From Clostridium sp. AN503 (lineage in GTDB: Bacteria > Bacillota > Clostridia > Lachnospirales > Lachnospiraceae): a stretch of 64,000 nt of DNA. Of the stretch, positions 49,015 through 57,507 are shown in pieces (the first letter of the stretch is position 1; each line of letters starts with the position of its first letter). The translations under genes were made by a program, and so were the position numbers. The notes under the pieces were generated by a model. It did no database searches. It was not told the origin of the DNA and saw only the letters and a list, made by a program, of their open reading frames with translations. The stretch spans positions 1,302,001 to 1,366,000 of the forward strand of contig NZ_JBFDTP010000002.1 of NCBI RefSeq assembly GCF_040719375.1, given 5' to 3'.

Positions 49015-50304
49015 ATGAATGAACAATTAATTATCTGTATTGTGATTTTTGCAGTAACCTTACTCAGCTACATTTTAAACAGGATACCCATGTGGGTTAC
49101 ATCCCTGTTGTCGCTGGCAGCCCTGTATGTTACCGGATGCATAGATTCTGCCGGGGCGTTGTCCGGCTTCTCCAACACGAATACGATCTTGATGGGTACC
49201 ATGTTTGTTGTGGCTGCCGGATTCCGCCGGACTTCCATGGTGGATACCATGTGCAAAGGACTTATGAAGATGACCCGCGGCTCGTTCCGCATGGCTTATC
49301 TTGGATATTTGATCCTGGCAGCCATCCTGACGAATTTTATTGCAAGCCCCATGGTCGTTTATGCGATCGTGTCCCCGCTTTTGGCGGCTCTCTGCGATAA
49401 TACGGGAACCAGCCGGTCCAAAATGATGTTTCCCATGATGGTCGTCTGTGTATCCTGCTGTGGGATACTTCCGCTTCCGACTGCGATCCAGATGGCAGGG
49501 CAGTTCAGCGGATTTTTAGAGACTTACGGTTTTGATATGGTGTTCCAGCCGGTGAATTTCCTGATCGGGGCATGGCCGGTCCTGTTTGTATCCATTCTCT
49601 GGGCGCTGTTTTTAGGACCGAAATTCTGTCCGGAGGAACCGGTGCTTCCGATCACCACAAAAGCGGACAAGGGACAGACTGGGCAGCAGAAGCTTTCTCC
49701 TTTTGCGGATAAGGCAGGAATCCTGATCTTTTTCGTGACGATTTTTGCACTGATCTTTTCGGCCCAGCTTCACCTGGCTACCTGGCTGATCGCTCTGGTG
49801 GGAAGCCTGCTGATGGTCTTGGTGGGAACCGTGGACCAGAAAGCGGCTCTCCGGGATATTCCGTGGGATATGCTGATGTTGTTTGCGGGAGCCCTTGCAC
49901 TTGGAAACGGTCTGACAGCTACGGGAGCAGGTGATGCCATCGGCAACTGGCTTGCAGTCGCAGTGGGTGGAACACATAACAACTATGTGTTAGGCGCGTT
50001 GTTCTTCCTTATTCCGTTCTGCATTACACAGTTTATGCTGAACCGTGCGGTGTCGGCTGTATTTGTCCCGATCTGCCTGCTCACATGCCAGGCGCTGGGC
50101 GCCAATCCCATTGGACTGATCCTTCTGGTCAATGCGGGAAGCCTGACCGCTTTCCTGACTCCCATGGCAACCCCGGCTGTTGCCATGTGTATGAGCGACG
50201 GAGGATATGATCTGAAGACGATTATAAAAAGTGGTTCCCTGATCACGCTGATCCTTCCCGTTGTGTATATTTTTTATACCATGACGGTGTTCCCGGCGTT
50301 TTAA
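49015..50304 (+). CDS. SLC13/DASS-type carboxylate transporter
   Basis: 429 residues from ATG 49015 (GAGGGAG before it). About 11-12 spans in two repeats. FSNTNTILMGTMFVVAAGF and TNFIASPMVVYAIVSPLL in the first half, and LNRAVSAVFVPICL and AFLTPMATPAVAMCM in the second, are the matching re-entrant loop regions of the ion-transporter superfamily. Substrates are usually di- or tricarboxylates or sugar acids, moved with Na+ or H+. It lies 68 bases before an enolase-superfamily gene, so a sugar acid is the likely cargo. Confidence 0.85.
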   Translation: MNEQLIICIVIFAVTLLSYILNRIPMWVTSLLSLAALYVTGCIDSAGALSGFSNTNTILMGTMFVVAAGFRRTSMVDTMCKGLMKMTRGSFRMAYLGYLILAAILTNFIASPMVVYAIVSPLLAALCDNTGTSRSKMMFPMMVVCVSCCGILPLPTAIQMAGQFSGFLETYGFDMVFQPVNFLIGAWPVLFVSILWALFLGPKFCPEEPVLPITTKADKGQTGQQKLSPFADKAGILIFFVTIFALIFSAQLHLATWLIALVGSLLMVLVGTVDQKAALRDIPWDMLMLFAGALALGNGLTATGAGDAIGNWLAVAVGGTHNNYVLGALFFLIPFCITQFMLNRAVSAVFVPICLLTCQALGANPIGLILLVNAGSLTAFLTPMATPAVAMCMSDGGYDLKTIIKSGSLITLILPVVYIFYTMTVFPAF

Positions 50305-50372
50305 CAGGTGATGGCAGCGGGAGGAGAACCGACAAAATTTCACAGGGAATATATCATTTCAGGAGGTCACAG

Positions 50373-51518
50373 ATGAAAATAACAGACGTGAAACTTATAT
50401 TTGCAAAGCATTATCTTTTTGTCCATGTCTGCACCGATGAAGGAATCACCGGTCTGGGCGAGGCGGGAAACTGGGGGTATCTGGATGCCACGGCGGCGGC
50501 TGTCAGAAAGTTCATCCCCTATTTGATCGGAAAAGATCCATTTCGCATCGAAGACATCAATCAGAATTTATACCGTTCCGTGTATTTCCGCGGTTCCGTG
50601 ATCATGAGCGCCATCTCTGCGATCGATATTGCCCTCTGGGATATCAAGGGCAAAAAGCTGGGAGTGCCGGTCTTTGAGCTGTTGGGGGGAAGGGTTCGGG
50701 AGAAAGTCCGTGTATATGCCTCGCCCATGAGTAAAGCCACGGATCCTGACACGCTGGTATCCGGGTACCGGGAGCTGAAAAAGCAGGGATTTAACGCTGC
50801 AAAGATCTTTGTAAACGGTCCGGTGCGCAGTCAGGATGGACGGGACGAGTTCTTTTCCGGACGGGTGGAGGATGAACTGGAGAAGGTCCGAATCTGCCGG
50901 GAGGCCGTGGGCCCGGATTTTGATCTGATCCTGGAGGTTCACCGGGGAATGACTATGCCGGAAGCAGTCGCCTTTGGCCGTGAGGTTGCAAAATACCGTC
51001 CGATGGTGTTGGAGGACCCGGTTACCCCGGATAATATTGATACCATGGCGGAGGTGGCTTCCAGGGTCCATGTCCCCATCGCCACAGGGGAACGGTTCAT
51101 AAACTTAAAGGAGTTTGAGATGCTTCTGTGCCGTCATGCGGCCCAGTATATCCGTCCGGATGTATGTGCCGTGGGCGGGATCACAACCAGCAAAAAGATC
51201 TGCGCGGTTGCGGAGGCCCATGACGTGCTTGTCATACCCCACAATCCTTTAGGGCCTGTGTCCACAGCTGCCTGCCTTCAGATCTGTGCTTCGATTCCCA
51301 ACCTGGGGATCCAGGAGCTTCCGGAATTCTGCTTAAACGGTGCAGAGGATGCAATGGTGAAGCAGCCCCTGCGCTTTGAGAACGGCTGCATGCTGATCCC
51401 TGATGCACCAGGTATCGGAGTTGAACTGGCGGAGGATGCCCCAGAGCGCTATCCGGCAAACGAGAGAGGGAGCAATGAAGCAAGAAGGGCTTTTGACGGA
51501 GCGGTCAAAGACTGGTGA
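50373..51518 (+). CDS. enolase-superfamily acid-sugar dehydratase-like enzyme
   Basis: 381 residues. Capping domain with GLGEAGNWGYLDATA, then a barrel with NAAKIFVNGPV on strand 2, metal ligands in LILEVHRGM, MVLEDPVTPD and ATGERF, then IRPDVCAVGGITTSKKI, and a catalytic His in VIPHNPLGPVSTAA. The pattern is close to D-galactonate dehydratase (His in the strand-3 EVH and in IPHNPLGP). It would convert an aldonate to a 2-keto-3-deoxy acid. Same operon as the SLC13-type carrier. Ribosome site AGGAGG. Confidence 0.86.
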   Translation: MKITDVKLIFAKHYLFVHVCTDEGITGLGEAGNWGYLDATAAAVRKFIPYLIGKDPFRIEDINQNLYRSVYFRGSVIMSAISAIDIALWDIKGKKLGVPVFELLGGRVREKVRVYASPMSKATDPDTLVSGYRELKKQGFNAAKIFVNGPVRSQDGRDEFFSGRVEDELEKVRICREAVGPDFDLILEVHRGMTMPEAVAFGREVAKYRPMVLEDPVTPDNIDTMAEVASRVHVPIATGERFINLKEFEMLLCRHAAQYIRPDVCAVGGITTSKKICAVAEAHDVLVIPHNPLGPVSTAACLQICASIPNLGIQELPEFCLNGAEDAMVKQPLRFENGCMLIPDAPGIGVELAEDAPERYPANERGSNEARRAFDGAVKDW

Positions 51519-51563
51519 CCGGTTGGAAGGGAGCTTAAAAAAGAAGGGTAAGAGGGTGTTGGT

Positions 51564-52125
51564 ATGAACACAGATATGCTGACTGCAGTCAGTTGTTCAT
51601 TTCGCTGGATCAACTGCCAGTGCTTTGAGATCAGGCTGCCAGGTGGAAAAACGATCATTACGGATCCCTGTTATGATTATCCGGAAAACCCGGACTCACC
51701 TCTTGCGGATCTGTTCCGCTTGAGAGGATTTACTACAAATGACATAGACGCCTGTGATTATATTATCTTAAATCATACACATGGCGACCATATTGCCAAT
51801 CTCGGAGAATTGATCGGGCGGTACCAACGACGGCATGGACGAGCGGCTGAGAGAGCTTTGCCCCAATATTGCCCTGCGCAACAAGATCACCAACGATCTG
51901 GATGTGGAACAGGTTGCCGGAGACTGGTATCAGTTTATGGCCCAAAGCCGCGCGCAGTTTGTGATCCCCATGCATTTTGAGGTGTGGGAAAACCAGGAGC
52001 CGGGTTTTGCAAAACAAACCTTCCGGCGTGCAAATGAAAAAGCGGAGCAGTCCGGAGTGCATTGCAGGATCATGTCGCCGGAGCGGACACAGTGGTATCA
52101 GGTGTCCATGGGGATCGGTAAGTAG
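51564..52125 (+). pseudogene. metallo-beta-lactamase-fold hydrolase remnant
   Basis: From ATG 51564 about 85 residues form the start of an MBL-fold enzyme: GGKTIITDPCYDYP and the zinc motif NHTHGDHIANLGELIG. At about 51820 the frame changes to the one reading GTNDGMDERLRELCPNIALR and VIPMHFEVWENQ, the C-terminal part, ending TAG 52125. Some 100 residues expected between them are missing, so an internal deletion with frame change has removed much of the metal site. The intact form resembles UlaG-like lactonases, which fits a sugar-acid operon. Confidence 0.8.
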
Positions 52126-52137
52126 ATATCAGAAAAG

Positions 52138-52166
52138 AAAAAGGATGGCGTGAGTCATCCTTTTTT
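52138..52166 (+). terminator. terminator of the carrier/enolase operon
   Basis: AAAAAGGATG (52138-52147) pairs with CATCCTTTTTT (52156-52166) around GCGTGAGT. It overlaps the end of the opposing HxlR gene. Confidence 0.85.
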
Positions 52167-52484
52167 AACCTTTGCCTGATAGGCCTCCCCCCAGTTCCAC
52201 ATCGCGTCTAAAATGGGTTTCAGGCTATGTCCTGTCTCGGTCAGGGAATATTCGACTCGCGGCGGAACTTCCGCATAGACTTTGCGGTGAACGAGACCCT
52301 GCGCTTCCATGTCCCGGAGCTGAGCAGTCAATACTTTTTGCGACACATGGCCAATAGACTTTTTTAATTCGCCAAATCGTTTCGTACCTGGCAGCAGATC
52401 CCGCAGGATGAGTATCTTCCATTTATTTTCGATCAACATCAGCGTTGTTTCTACAGGGCAGGCCGGCAATTCTGTTTTCTCCAA
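52155..52484 (-). CDS. HxlR-family transcriptional regulator
   Basis: 109 residues from a TTG at 52484 (minus strand); the conserved N-terminal CPVETTLMLIENKWKILIL requires a start here. One winged helix with GTKRFGELKKSIGHVSQKVL, LRDMEAQGLVHRKVY and VEYSLTETGHSLKPIL. HxlR proteins respond to aldehydes, quinones or redox change, using the N-terminal Cys in some. Cys9 is present here. No divergent target gene lies nearby; an inverted repeat at 52524-52558 is probably its own operator. Confidence 0.9.
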   Translation of the reverse strand: MEKTELPACPVETTLMLIENKWKILILRDLLPGTKRFGELKKSIGHVSQKVLTAQLRDMEAQGLVHRKVYAEVPPRVEYSLTETGHSLKPILDAMWNWGEAYQAKVKKG

Positions 52485-52523
52485 ATCCTCACATCCCTTC
52501 CAATAGTATCTTTTTGATATCTG

Positions 52524-52558
52524 GGGTATAATTTTATCCTTACCATATATTTATACCC
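52524..52558. promoter_or_regulatory. inverted repeat before the HxlR gene
   Basis: GGGTATAA (52524-52531) and TTATACCC (52551-52558) with 19 bases between, 40 bases before the HxlR start: an operator candidate. In the stretch 52559-52699 there is no gene I can support; a short plus-strand reading ending NPPQEYIL may be a gene remnant. Confidence 0.5.
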
Positions 52559-52699
52559 TACAACCTTATTATAAGAGTGGAAAGAGCAAAATACAAGCTC
52601 TCTAAAATCATTTTAAAAATAAAGGTAACCGTAATGAACGATGTTGTGAAGCTTTTGGAAGTTAACCCGCCCCAAGAGTACATACTGTAAGCAGATATA

Positions 52700-52742
52700 G
52701 AAGAAAGCCCCGTAAGCGATGCGCTTATGAGGCCTTTTCTGG
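52700..52742 (-). terminator. terminator of the SGNH esterase gene
   Basis: Read on the minus strand, AGAAAAGGCCTCATAAGCG pairs imperfectly with CGCTTACGGGGCTTTCT and continues in T-rich sequence. Confidence 0.65.
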
Positions 52743-52791
52743 TTGTAGCCATATGGTTTTGCAGAGACTGATCGTTATCCGTTCATTCTGC

Positions 52792-54447
52792 TTACTGCAT
52801 GATCAGGTTGATATTCCGGAAGGTTACATCCGCGCCCCGTGCCACGAACATCCCCACATACACATTGCTGGAATCCAGTGCGGTCAGAGGGAAATCAAAG
52901 CCTGCGGAAACCGGCGGGTTGTCGCCGAAGATGCAGGTGTAGCCGTCTGAGGACTTGCGGATCTCCATATGGACGGTCTCGCCGGCGCTGTAGGTCTTGG
53001 TGGCAGTGGTGCCGCCGATCAGCTCGCCGTTTTTGCGGGCAAAGCAGTTCCAGGGCTGGTCGGAGGCGGACATCAGAGGACCGGCGGCAACATAGTCGCC
53101 TAAGGTGTCGTTGAGTACCGTATCCAGATAGATGTCATCCCGGACCATCAGGCCGAAGGAGTTTAAGTTGGTGTTGTTTAAGCTGTTGATGGTCACATCT
53201 GTGGTCAGGGTAAAGTTCCTGTCTGCGGGAACCGCCTGGTAGTACATGGCGATGCCGTCACTTCCCGGAGCGATCTTGCCGACCGGATAATTGCGGATGG
53301 CGGAGGAGTTTACACCCACTGCCATCTGGATGGAACCGTCGCTGTTTGGCTGCATCTGGAAATACATGTTGTTCAAATATTCATAGCCGTCTACATCTCC
53401 GAATACAGTTCCTTTCCAGTCGCCTGCAGGGGACCAGAAGGAGCTTAAGGAAGTGGGTGCGGTAAATGACCGGCCCGCGTAGTTAGGATTCAGGGAGGTG
53501 TCGGAATATACCGGCGGCTGCGGATTGGCGATCACGTAGTTTTTAAGGTCGCAGTTAGTCTGAAGCAGCTCGTCCACAATAAACCAGGCGTTGCAGGCCG
53601 CGCCGTAAAGGTTGGTGTGGGTGTTGTCGATGCTGACTTCCCTCTCGGAAGTCCATGCATGGCGGTTCTTCACGCCGTCGGCGCCCAGGCGCTCGTAGAC
53701 GTCTCGGGTGCGGGCGGTTAAGTCCAGCACTGGAACACTCTTGCCAACACCCAGCTTTTTGATGGCTTTGGCATAATCGCCGCCGGAGAAATTTCCTTCT
53801 TCGTTCTTAACATCGGAGGTGATATGGCCGCTTTCACCGGTGTAGTTGTTGCCGCGGTCCCGGCGCACGATCGGAGTGCATAAGATCGGGGTGACGCCCC
53901 GTTCTCTTGCTTCCTGAATGTATTTGTCAAAGAGGTAGTTCTGGAAGGACCCGACGATGCTTACGGAACCGTTCGGGTTGGTGTAGCGTCCCAATTCCGC
54001 CCGTTCGTCATTGTGACCGAAGCCGATGATCAGGTAATCGCCCTTCTTCATGTTCTGGAGCAGGTGGCTGTACTGTACGGTGTCCAGATAGCTTTTGGAG
54101 CTGGTTCCGGATACGGCCAGGTTCTGGATATTGATACCGTTAAAATACTGGCCCAGCTGGGTGCCCCAGCCGTAGCGGGGGGAGTAGTAGGTATCGTCCT
54201 GGAAGGCCGCAGCCGTGGAGTCTCCCACGATCCACAGGGTAGGCTGGTTCTGGACGGTCCCGGTGACGCCTGTGGGGCCGCCGCTTAAAGGCGAGGGACT
54301 GGAAGGCCCCTGGCCGGACTGGTTTGTTTCAGACGGAGCCATGCCCGCCGTTACGGATGCCAGTGCGGGGACTGCGGAAAATGCGGTGGTCACTGCACAG
54401 GCGCAGCCTATCAGAAGTGCTTTGATACGGGTGAGTCTTTTCTTCAT
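52792..54447 (-). CDS. secreted SGNH esterase (rhamnogalacturonan acetylesterase-like)
   Basis: 551 residues with a signal peptide (basic MKKRLTRIK, then a hydrophobic stretch to about residue 30) and a Pro/Ser/Gly linker. The SGNH domain (about 70-315) has block I WIVGDSTAAAF with the catalytic Ser, an internal GFGHNDE, and block V DNTHTNLYGA with Asp and His. It should remove acetyl groups from pectin-type polysaccharide outside the cell. From about 350 to the end lies a beta-rich domain of about 200 residues that may bind the glycan. It stands alone; ribosome site AGGAGA. Confidence 0.88.
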   Translation of the reverse strand: MKKRLTRIKALLIGCACAVTTAFSAVPALASVTAGMAPSETNQSGQGPSSPSPLSGGPTGVTGTVQNQPTLWIVGDSTAAAFQDDTYYSPRYGWGTQLGQYFNGINIQNLAVSGTSSKSYLDTVQYSHLLQNMKKGDYLIIGFGHNDERAELGRYTNPNGSVSIVGSFQNYLFDKYIQEARERGVTPILCTPIVRRDRGNNYTGESGHITSDVKNEEGNFSGGDYAKAIKKLGVGKSVPVLDLTARTRDVYERLGADGVKNRHAWTSEREVSIDNTHTNLYGAACNAWFIVDELLQTNCDLKNYVIANPQPPVYSDTSLNPNYAGRSFTAPTSLSSFWSPAGDWKGTVFGDVDGYEYLNNMYFQMQPNSDGSIQMAVGVNSSAIRNYPVGKIAPGSDGIAMYYQAVPADRNFTLTTDVTINSLNNTNLNSFGLMVRDDIYLDTVLNDTLGDYVAAGPLMSASDQPWNCFARKNGELIGGTTATKTYSAGETVHMEIRKSSDGYTCIFGDNPPVSAGFDFPLTALDSSNVYVGMFVARGADVTFRNINLIMQ

Positions 54448-54566
54448 GTATGTATTCTCCTAAGCTAGATTTTAATTCCAATATTCCACATTATACATGA
54501 TTGGGGTTTGATTGCCAAGCGGTTTGGGAGATCGTAAGATTTTTTTAATGAACGGCGGAGGGGAAC

Positions 54567-54834
54567 GTCCGCAAATGGGGGCAGGGGATGAAATCGGGGA
54601 CCGGAGGCGGATTGTCGTCGGCGGGAAATCCTAACTTTGTGGCAGCGGCGAAACCGGGGCGCCGGGGACAGTCGAACCGAATTCTTGATGAATTCGCTTC
54701 TCCGGTCCCCTCTCAGCCTGACGTGGTGCGTCAGGCTGAGTCCCCGGTTTTGCCGCTGCCGCAAGCTAAGGATTTCTTCGCCTCCGCAATATGCCTCCGG
54801 TCCCCGATTTCATCCCCTGCCCCCATTTGCGGAC
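54567..54834. repeat. 268-bp foldback (inverted-repeat) element II
   Basis: Perfect 42-bp arms, 54567-54608 against 54793-54834. Inside them the flanks pair imperfectly (GGCAGCGGCGAAACCGGGG with CCCCGGTTTTGCCGCTGCC), and the middle holds GAATTCTTGATGAATTC and a CAGCCTGAC/GTCAGGCTG hairpin. Pairing stops sharply at the outer arm ends. No credible protein is encoded. It lies 73 bases after the aroA stop (minus strand) and 120 bases before the SGNH esterase start. Same design as element I at 36063-36206, but no shared sequence that I can see. Confidence 0.92.
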
Positions 54835-54906
54835 TGTGCCCTGGCGGCCGCTGGGAAGGAAGGGCAAAACCTAAGAGCAAAAACTTAAAAGCAGAGTTTG
54901 ATTGGT

Positions 54907-56181
54907 TTAATGTTTTAGGCGTTCTAAGTCGGTGTAGAACTCTGGGTAGGAGATGTTGACGCATTCGGCGCCCAGGATCTCGGTTTCGCCGTCGGCGAGG
55001 CAGGCGGTGACGGCGAAGGTCATGGCGATGCGGTGGTCCAGTTTGCTGTCGATGACGGCGCCGTGGAGTGGTTTGCCGCCGTGGATGATCATGCCGTCTT
55101 CGGTTTCTTCTACGTCGGCGCCCATGGCGTTTAGGTTGCGGACCATGACTTCGATGCGGTTGGATTCTTTGACTTTTAGCTCGGCGGCGTCGCGGATGAT
55201 CGTGTCGCCTTCTGCGAAACAGGCCATGGCGGCGATCATGGGCAGCTCGTCGATCAAGGTGGGGATGATGGGGCCGCTTATGACTGTGCCGTGGAGGGCG
55301 CTGCTGCGGACCAGGAGGTCGGCGGTCGGTTCTCCGTCGGATCTGGGGTTTAGCAGCGTGATGTTGGCGCCCATGTCGCGGCATACGTGAAGGATGCCGT
55401 CACGGGTCGGGTTGATGCCTACGCCCTGGATCAGGATCTCGGAGCCTGGGATCAGAAGGCCGGCGGCTATGAAGAAGGCGGCGGAGGAGATGTCGCCTGG
55501 GATCATGATCTGCTGGCCGTATAGTTCGGAGGCTGGGCGGATGATGGCTGTGGTGCCTTCGGTGCGGACGTCTGCGCCGAAACGGGAGAGCATCAGCTCT
55601 GTGTGGTTTCGGGAGATGTAGGGTTCGGTTACCCTGGTGTCGCCGTCGGCGTAGAGACCGGCCAGGAGAATAGCTGATTTGACCTGGGCGGAGGCTACGG
55701 GTGACTGGTAGTGGATGCCGTGGAGGGGGCTTCCTGTTATCTCAAGGGGGGCGCAGCCATTTCCGCGTAAGCTGCGGATCTGGGCGCCCATCTGGGCGAG
55801 TGGGTCTATGATCCGTTTCATGGGGCGCTTCTGGATGGAAGCGTCACCGGTCAGGGTTACGGTGAAATCCTGGGCCGCCAGGATGCCGGAGATCAGTCTT
55901 GTGGTGGTGCCGCTGTTGCCGCAGTCTAAGGTGGAATGCGGTTTTTTTAAGCCGTGAAGGCCGTTTCCGTGTATCAGGACGGCGGAGCCGTTATTTTCTA
56001 TCTCGACGCCCATGCTGCGGAAGCAGGATATGGTGGAAAGGCAGTCTGCACCCTGTAAAAAATGATGGATCTCCGTGGTGCCTTTGGCGATGGAGCCAAA
56101 CATGACGCTCCGGTGGGAGACGGATTTGTCGCCGGGAATGGTGATCTCTCCTCTGAGAGCACTGCATTTGCTGAATTTCAT
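54907..56181 (-). CDS. aroA: 3-phosphoshikimate 1-carboxyvinyltransferase (EPSP synthase)
   Basis: 424 residues. It begins ALRGEITIPGDKSVSHRSVM with the phosphate-binding Lys/Ser, then DCGNSGTTTRLISGIL, SPVASAQVKSAILLAGL, DISSAAFFIAAGLLIPGSE, DELPMIAAMACFAEG, and at the end LDHRIAMTFAVTACLADG with AECVNISYPEFY. All are EPSP-synthase landmarks. It joins PEP to shikimate 3-phosphate, the sixth step to chorismate. It is 18 bases behind tyrA on the same strand, so both serve aromatic amino-acid synthesis. Confidence 0.96.
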   Translation of the reverse strand: MKFSKCSALRGEITIPGDKSVSHRSVMFGSIAKGTTEIHHFLQGADCLSTISCFRSMGVEIENNGSAVLIHGNGLHGLKKPHSTLDCGNSGTTTRLISGILAAQDFTVTLTGDASIQKRPMKRIIDPLAQMGAQIRSLRGNGCAPLEITGSPLHGIHYQSPVASAQVKSAILLAGLYADGDTRVTEPYISRNHTELMLSRFGADVRTEGTTAIIRPASELYGQQIMIPGDISSAAFFIAAGLLIPGSEILIQGVGINPTRDGILHVCRDMGANITLLNPRSDGEPTADLLVRSSALHGTVISGPIIPTLIDELPMIAAMACFAEGDTIIRDAAELKVKESNRIEVMVRNLNAMGADVEETEDGMIIHGGKPLHGAVIDSKLDHRIAMTFAVTACLADGETEILGAECVNISYPEFYTDLERLKH

Positions 56182-56199
56182 GTGGTTGTCCTCCTGGTC

Positions 56200-57300
56200 C
56201 TACTGGGTCTTTATTAGTTCGTAGTTGTATTTTTTGAGCTGCTCCCATGCCTGGTTCATGGCCTGTTCGTCGTAGAAGGTGATCCTCAGGGCCCCTTCCC
56301 CGTGCTCGCGGTTGTGGTTGATGCCGATGTTGCAGATGCTGATTCCCCGTGCGCTTAAGATGCAGGACAGGGTGGAGATGCCGCCCGGCTCGTCCACGAT
56401 GTCTACAGTGAAGGAGTAATCCGGCGTCACGGAGCCGCGGGTGGCATCGGAGATGGAACTGCGGTAGGCCCGGGAGGTGTCAAACAGGCTGTGGACGGCG
56501 GAGCTGTCCCTGTTTTGCAGGTCGTTGTAAATCTGCTGCAGGGAGGATATGTAGGCTTCGAGCATCTGAAGGATATTGTCGGTGTTGGTCATGCAGATCT
56601 GCTCCCATACCTCAGGGGAGGAGGAGGCGATCCGCGTGATGTCCTTAAAACCGCCTGCCGCAAGGCGTTTCATCAGGCCCTCCTGGTTGTCGCAGTCTTT
56701 TACCAGGTTTACCAGGCTGGATGCGATCAGGTGGGGCAGATGGCTGATGGCTGCCGTGATCCGGTCATGCTCCCGGTAGTCTAAAACGATCGGGATGGAG
56801 CCAGTCAGCTTTGCCACGGCTACCATGCGCTCTGTGTCTGCCTCGCAGGTCTTTGCGGTCGGGGTGATGATGTAGTAGGCGTTTTCCAGAAGGTGGTCGG
56901 TGGCGTTTTCATAGCCGGTCTTCTCGGAACCGGCCATGGGATGGCCGCCGATAAACACATCCTCCATGCCAAGGTCTGTTACTACCTGATGGATGTTGGT
57001 CTTGGTGCTGCCCACGTCTGTAAGGATGGCGCCAGGTTTTAAGTATGGGCGGATAGAGGATAAGTACTGGGCATTGTATTCCACCGGGGTGCATAAAAAA
57101 ATAATATCACATTCCAGGAGCTCCGCCCCCACGCCGTCCAGGATCACATCCACGATACCGTCCTGGTGTGCCTGCTCAAGCTTGGAGCGGGTGCGCATAT
57201 AGGCAAGGATCTTCGCGTCCGGGCAGGAGCGCCGGATCCCTTTTGCGATCGAGCCGCCGATCAGCCCGAAACCGATAAAGCCAAAGGTAGAATCTTTCAC
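56200..57300 (-). CDS. tyrA: prephenate dehydrogenase with ACT domain
   Basis: 366 residues from a GTG at 57300 (minus strand), with GGAGG seven bases before it; a further in-frame GTG at 57324 has none. NAD-binding FGFIGFGLIGGSIAKGIRR, then DVGSTKTNIHQ, GGHPMAGSEKTGYENA and HDRITAAISHLPHLIASSL in the dehydrogenase, and a C-terminal ACT domain from about 295 (DIVDEPGGISTLSCIL). It converts prephenate to 4-hydroxyphenylpyruvate for tyrosine. The ACT domain suggests feedback control by tyrosine or phenylalanine. First gene of the tyrA-aroA operon. Confidence 0.95.
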   Translation of the reverse strand: MKDSTFGFIGFGLIGGSIAKGIRRSCPDAKILAYMRTRSKLEQAHQDGIVDVILDGVGAELLECDIIFLCTPVEYNAQYLSSIRPYLKPGAILTDVGSTKTNIHQVVTDLGMEDVFIGGHPMAGSEKTGYENATDHLLENAYYIITPTAKTCEADTERMVAVAKLTGSIPIVLDYREHDRITAAISHLPHLIASSLVNLVKDCDNQEGLMKRLAAGGFKDITRIASSSPEVWEQICMTNTDNILQMLEAYISSLQQIYNDLQNRDSSAVHSLFDTSRAYRSSISDATRGSVTPDYSFTVDIVDEPGGISTLSCILSARGISICNIGINHNREHGEGALRITFYDEQAMNQAWEQLKKYNYELIKTQ

Positions 57301-57438
57301 AGTAAATTCCTCCGTTGTAATCACTATAATAACTGGTATTTTACCCTATGGGGACGGGGGTGTCAATACTTCAATACGTTACACTTCGACGCTTTAAAGT
57401 GAATGAATAAAATAATTTGTGCAAATCGTCTGTTTTGC

Positions 57439-57467
57439 TTGAAATTTTCTAACTTTTTTAGTAAAAT
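57439..57467 (+). promoter_or_regulatory. promoter of the EF-G paralogue
   Basis: TTGAAA (57439-57444), 17-base spacer, TAAAAT (57462-57467). Confidence 0.75.
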
Positions 57468-57507
57468 GTCATCATAAGACTAATTTTGAAGCACAGGAGG
57501 GAATTTT

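Noticed and set aside
52558..52752. 64-codon minus-strand frame before the SGNH esterase terminator
   Set aside because: No ribosome site or homology recognised; the opposite strand shows a short possible gene remnant, but neither is strong enough to annotate.
54588..54959. Small open frames inside foldback element II (both strands)
   Set aside because: They arise from the inverted-repeat sequence, read through both arms, and show no protein family pattern or ribosome site.
54907..55384. His/Arg-rich minus-strand frame within aroA
   Set aside because: It is an alternative frame of the GC-rich aroA sequence; aroA motifs are complete in the correct frame.
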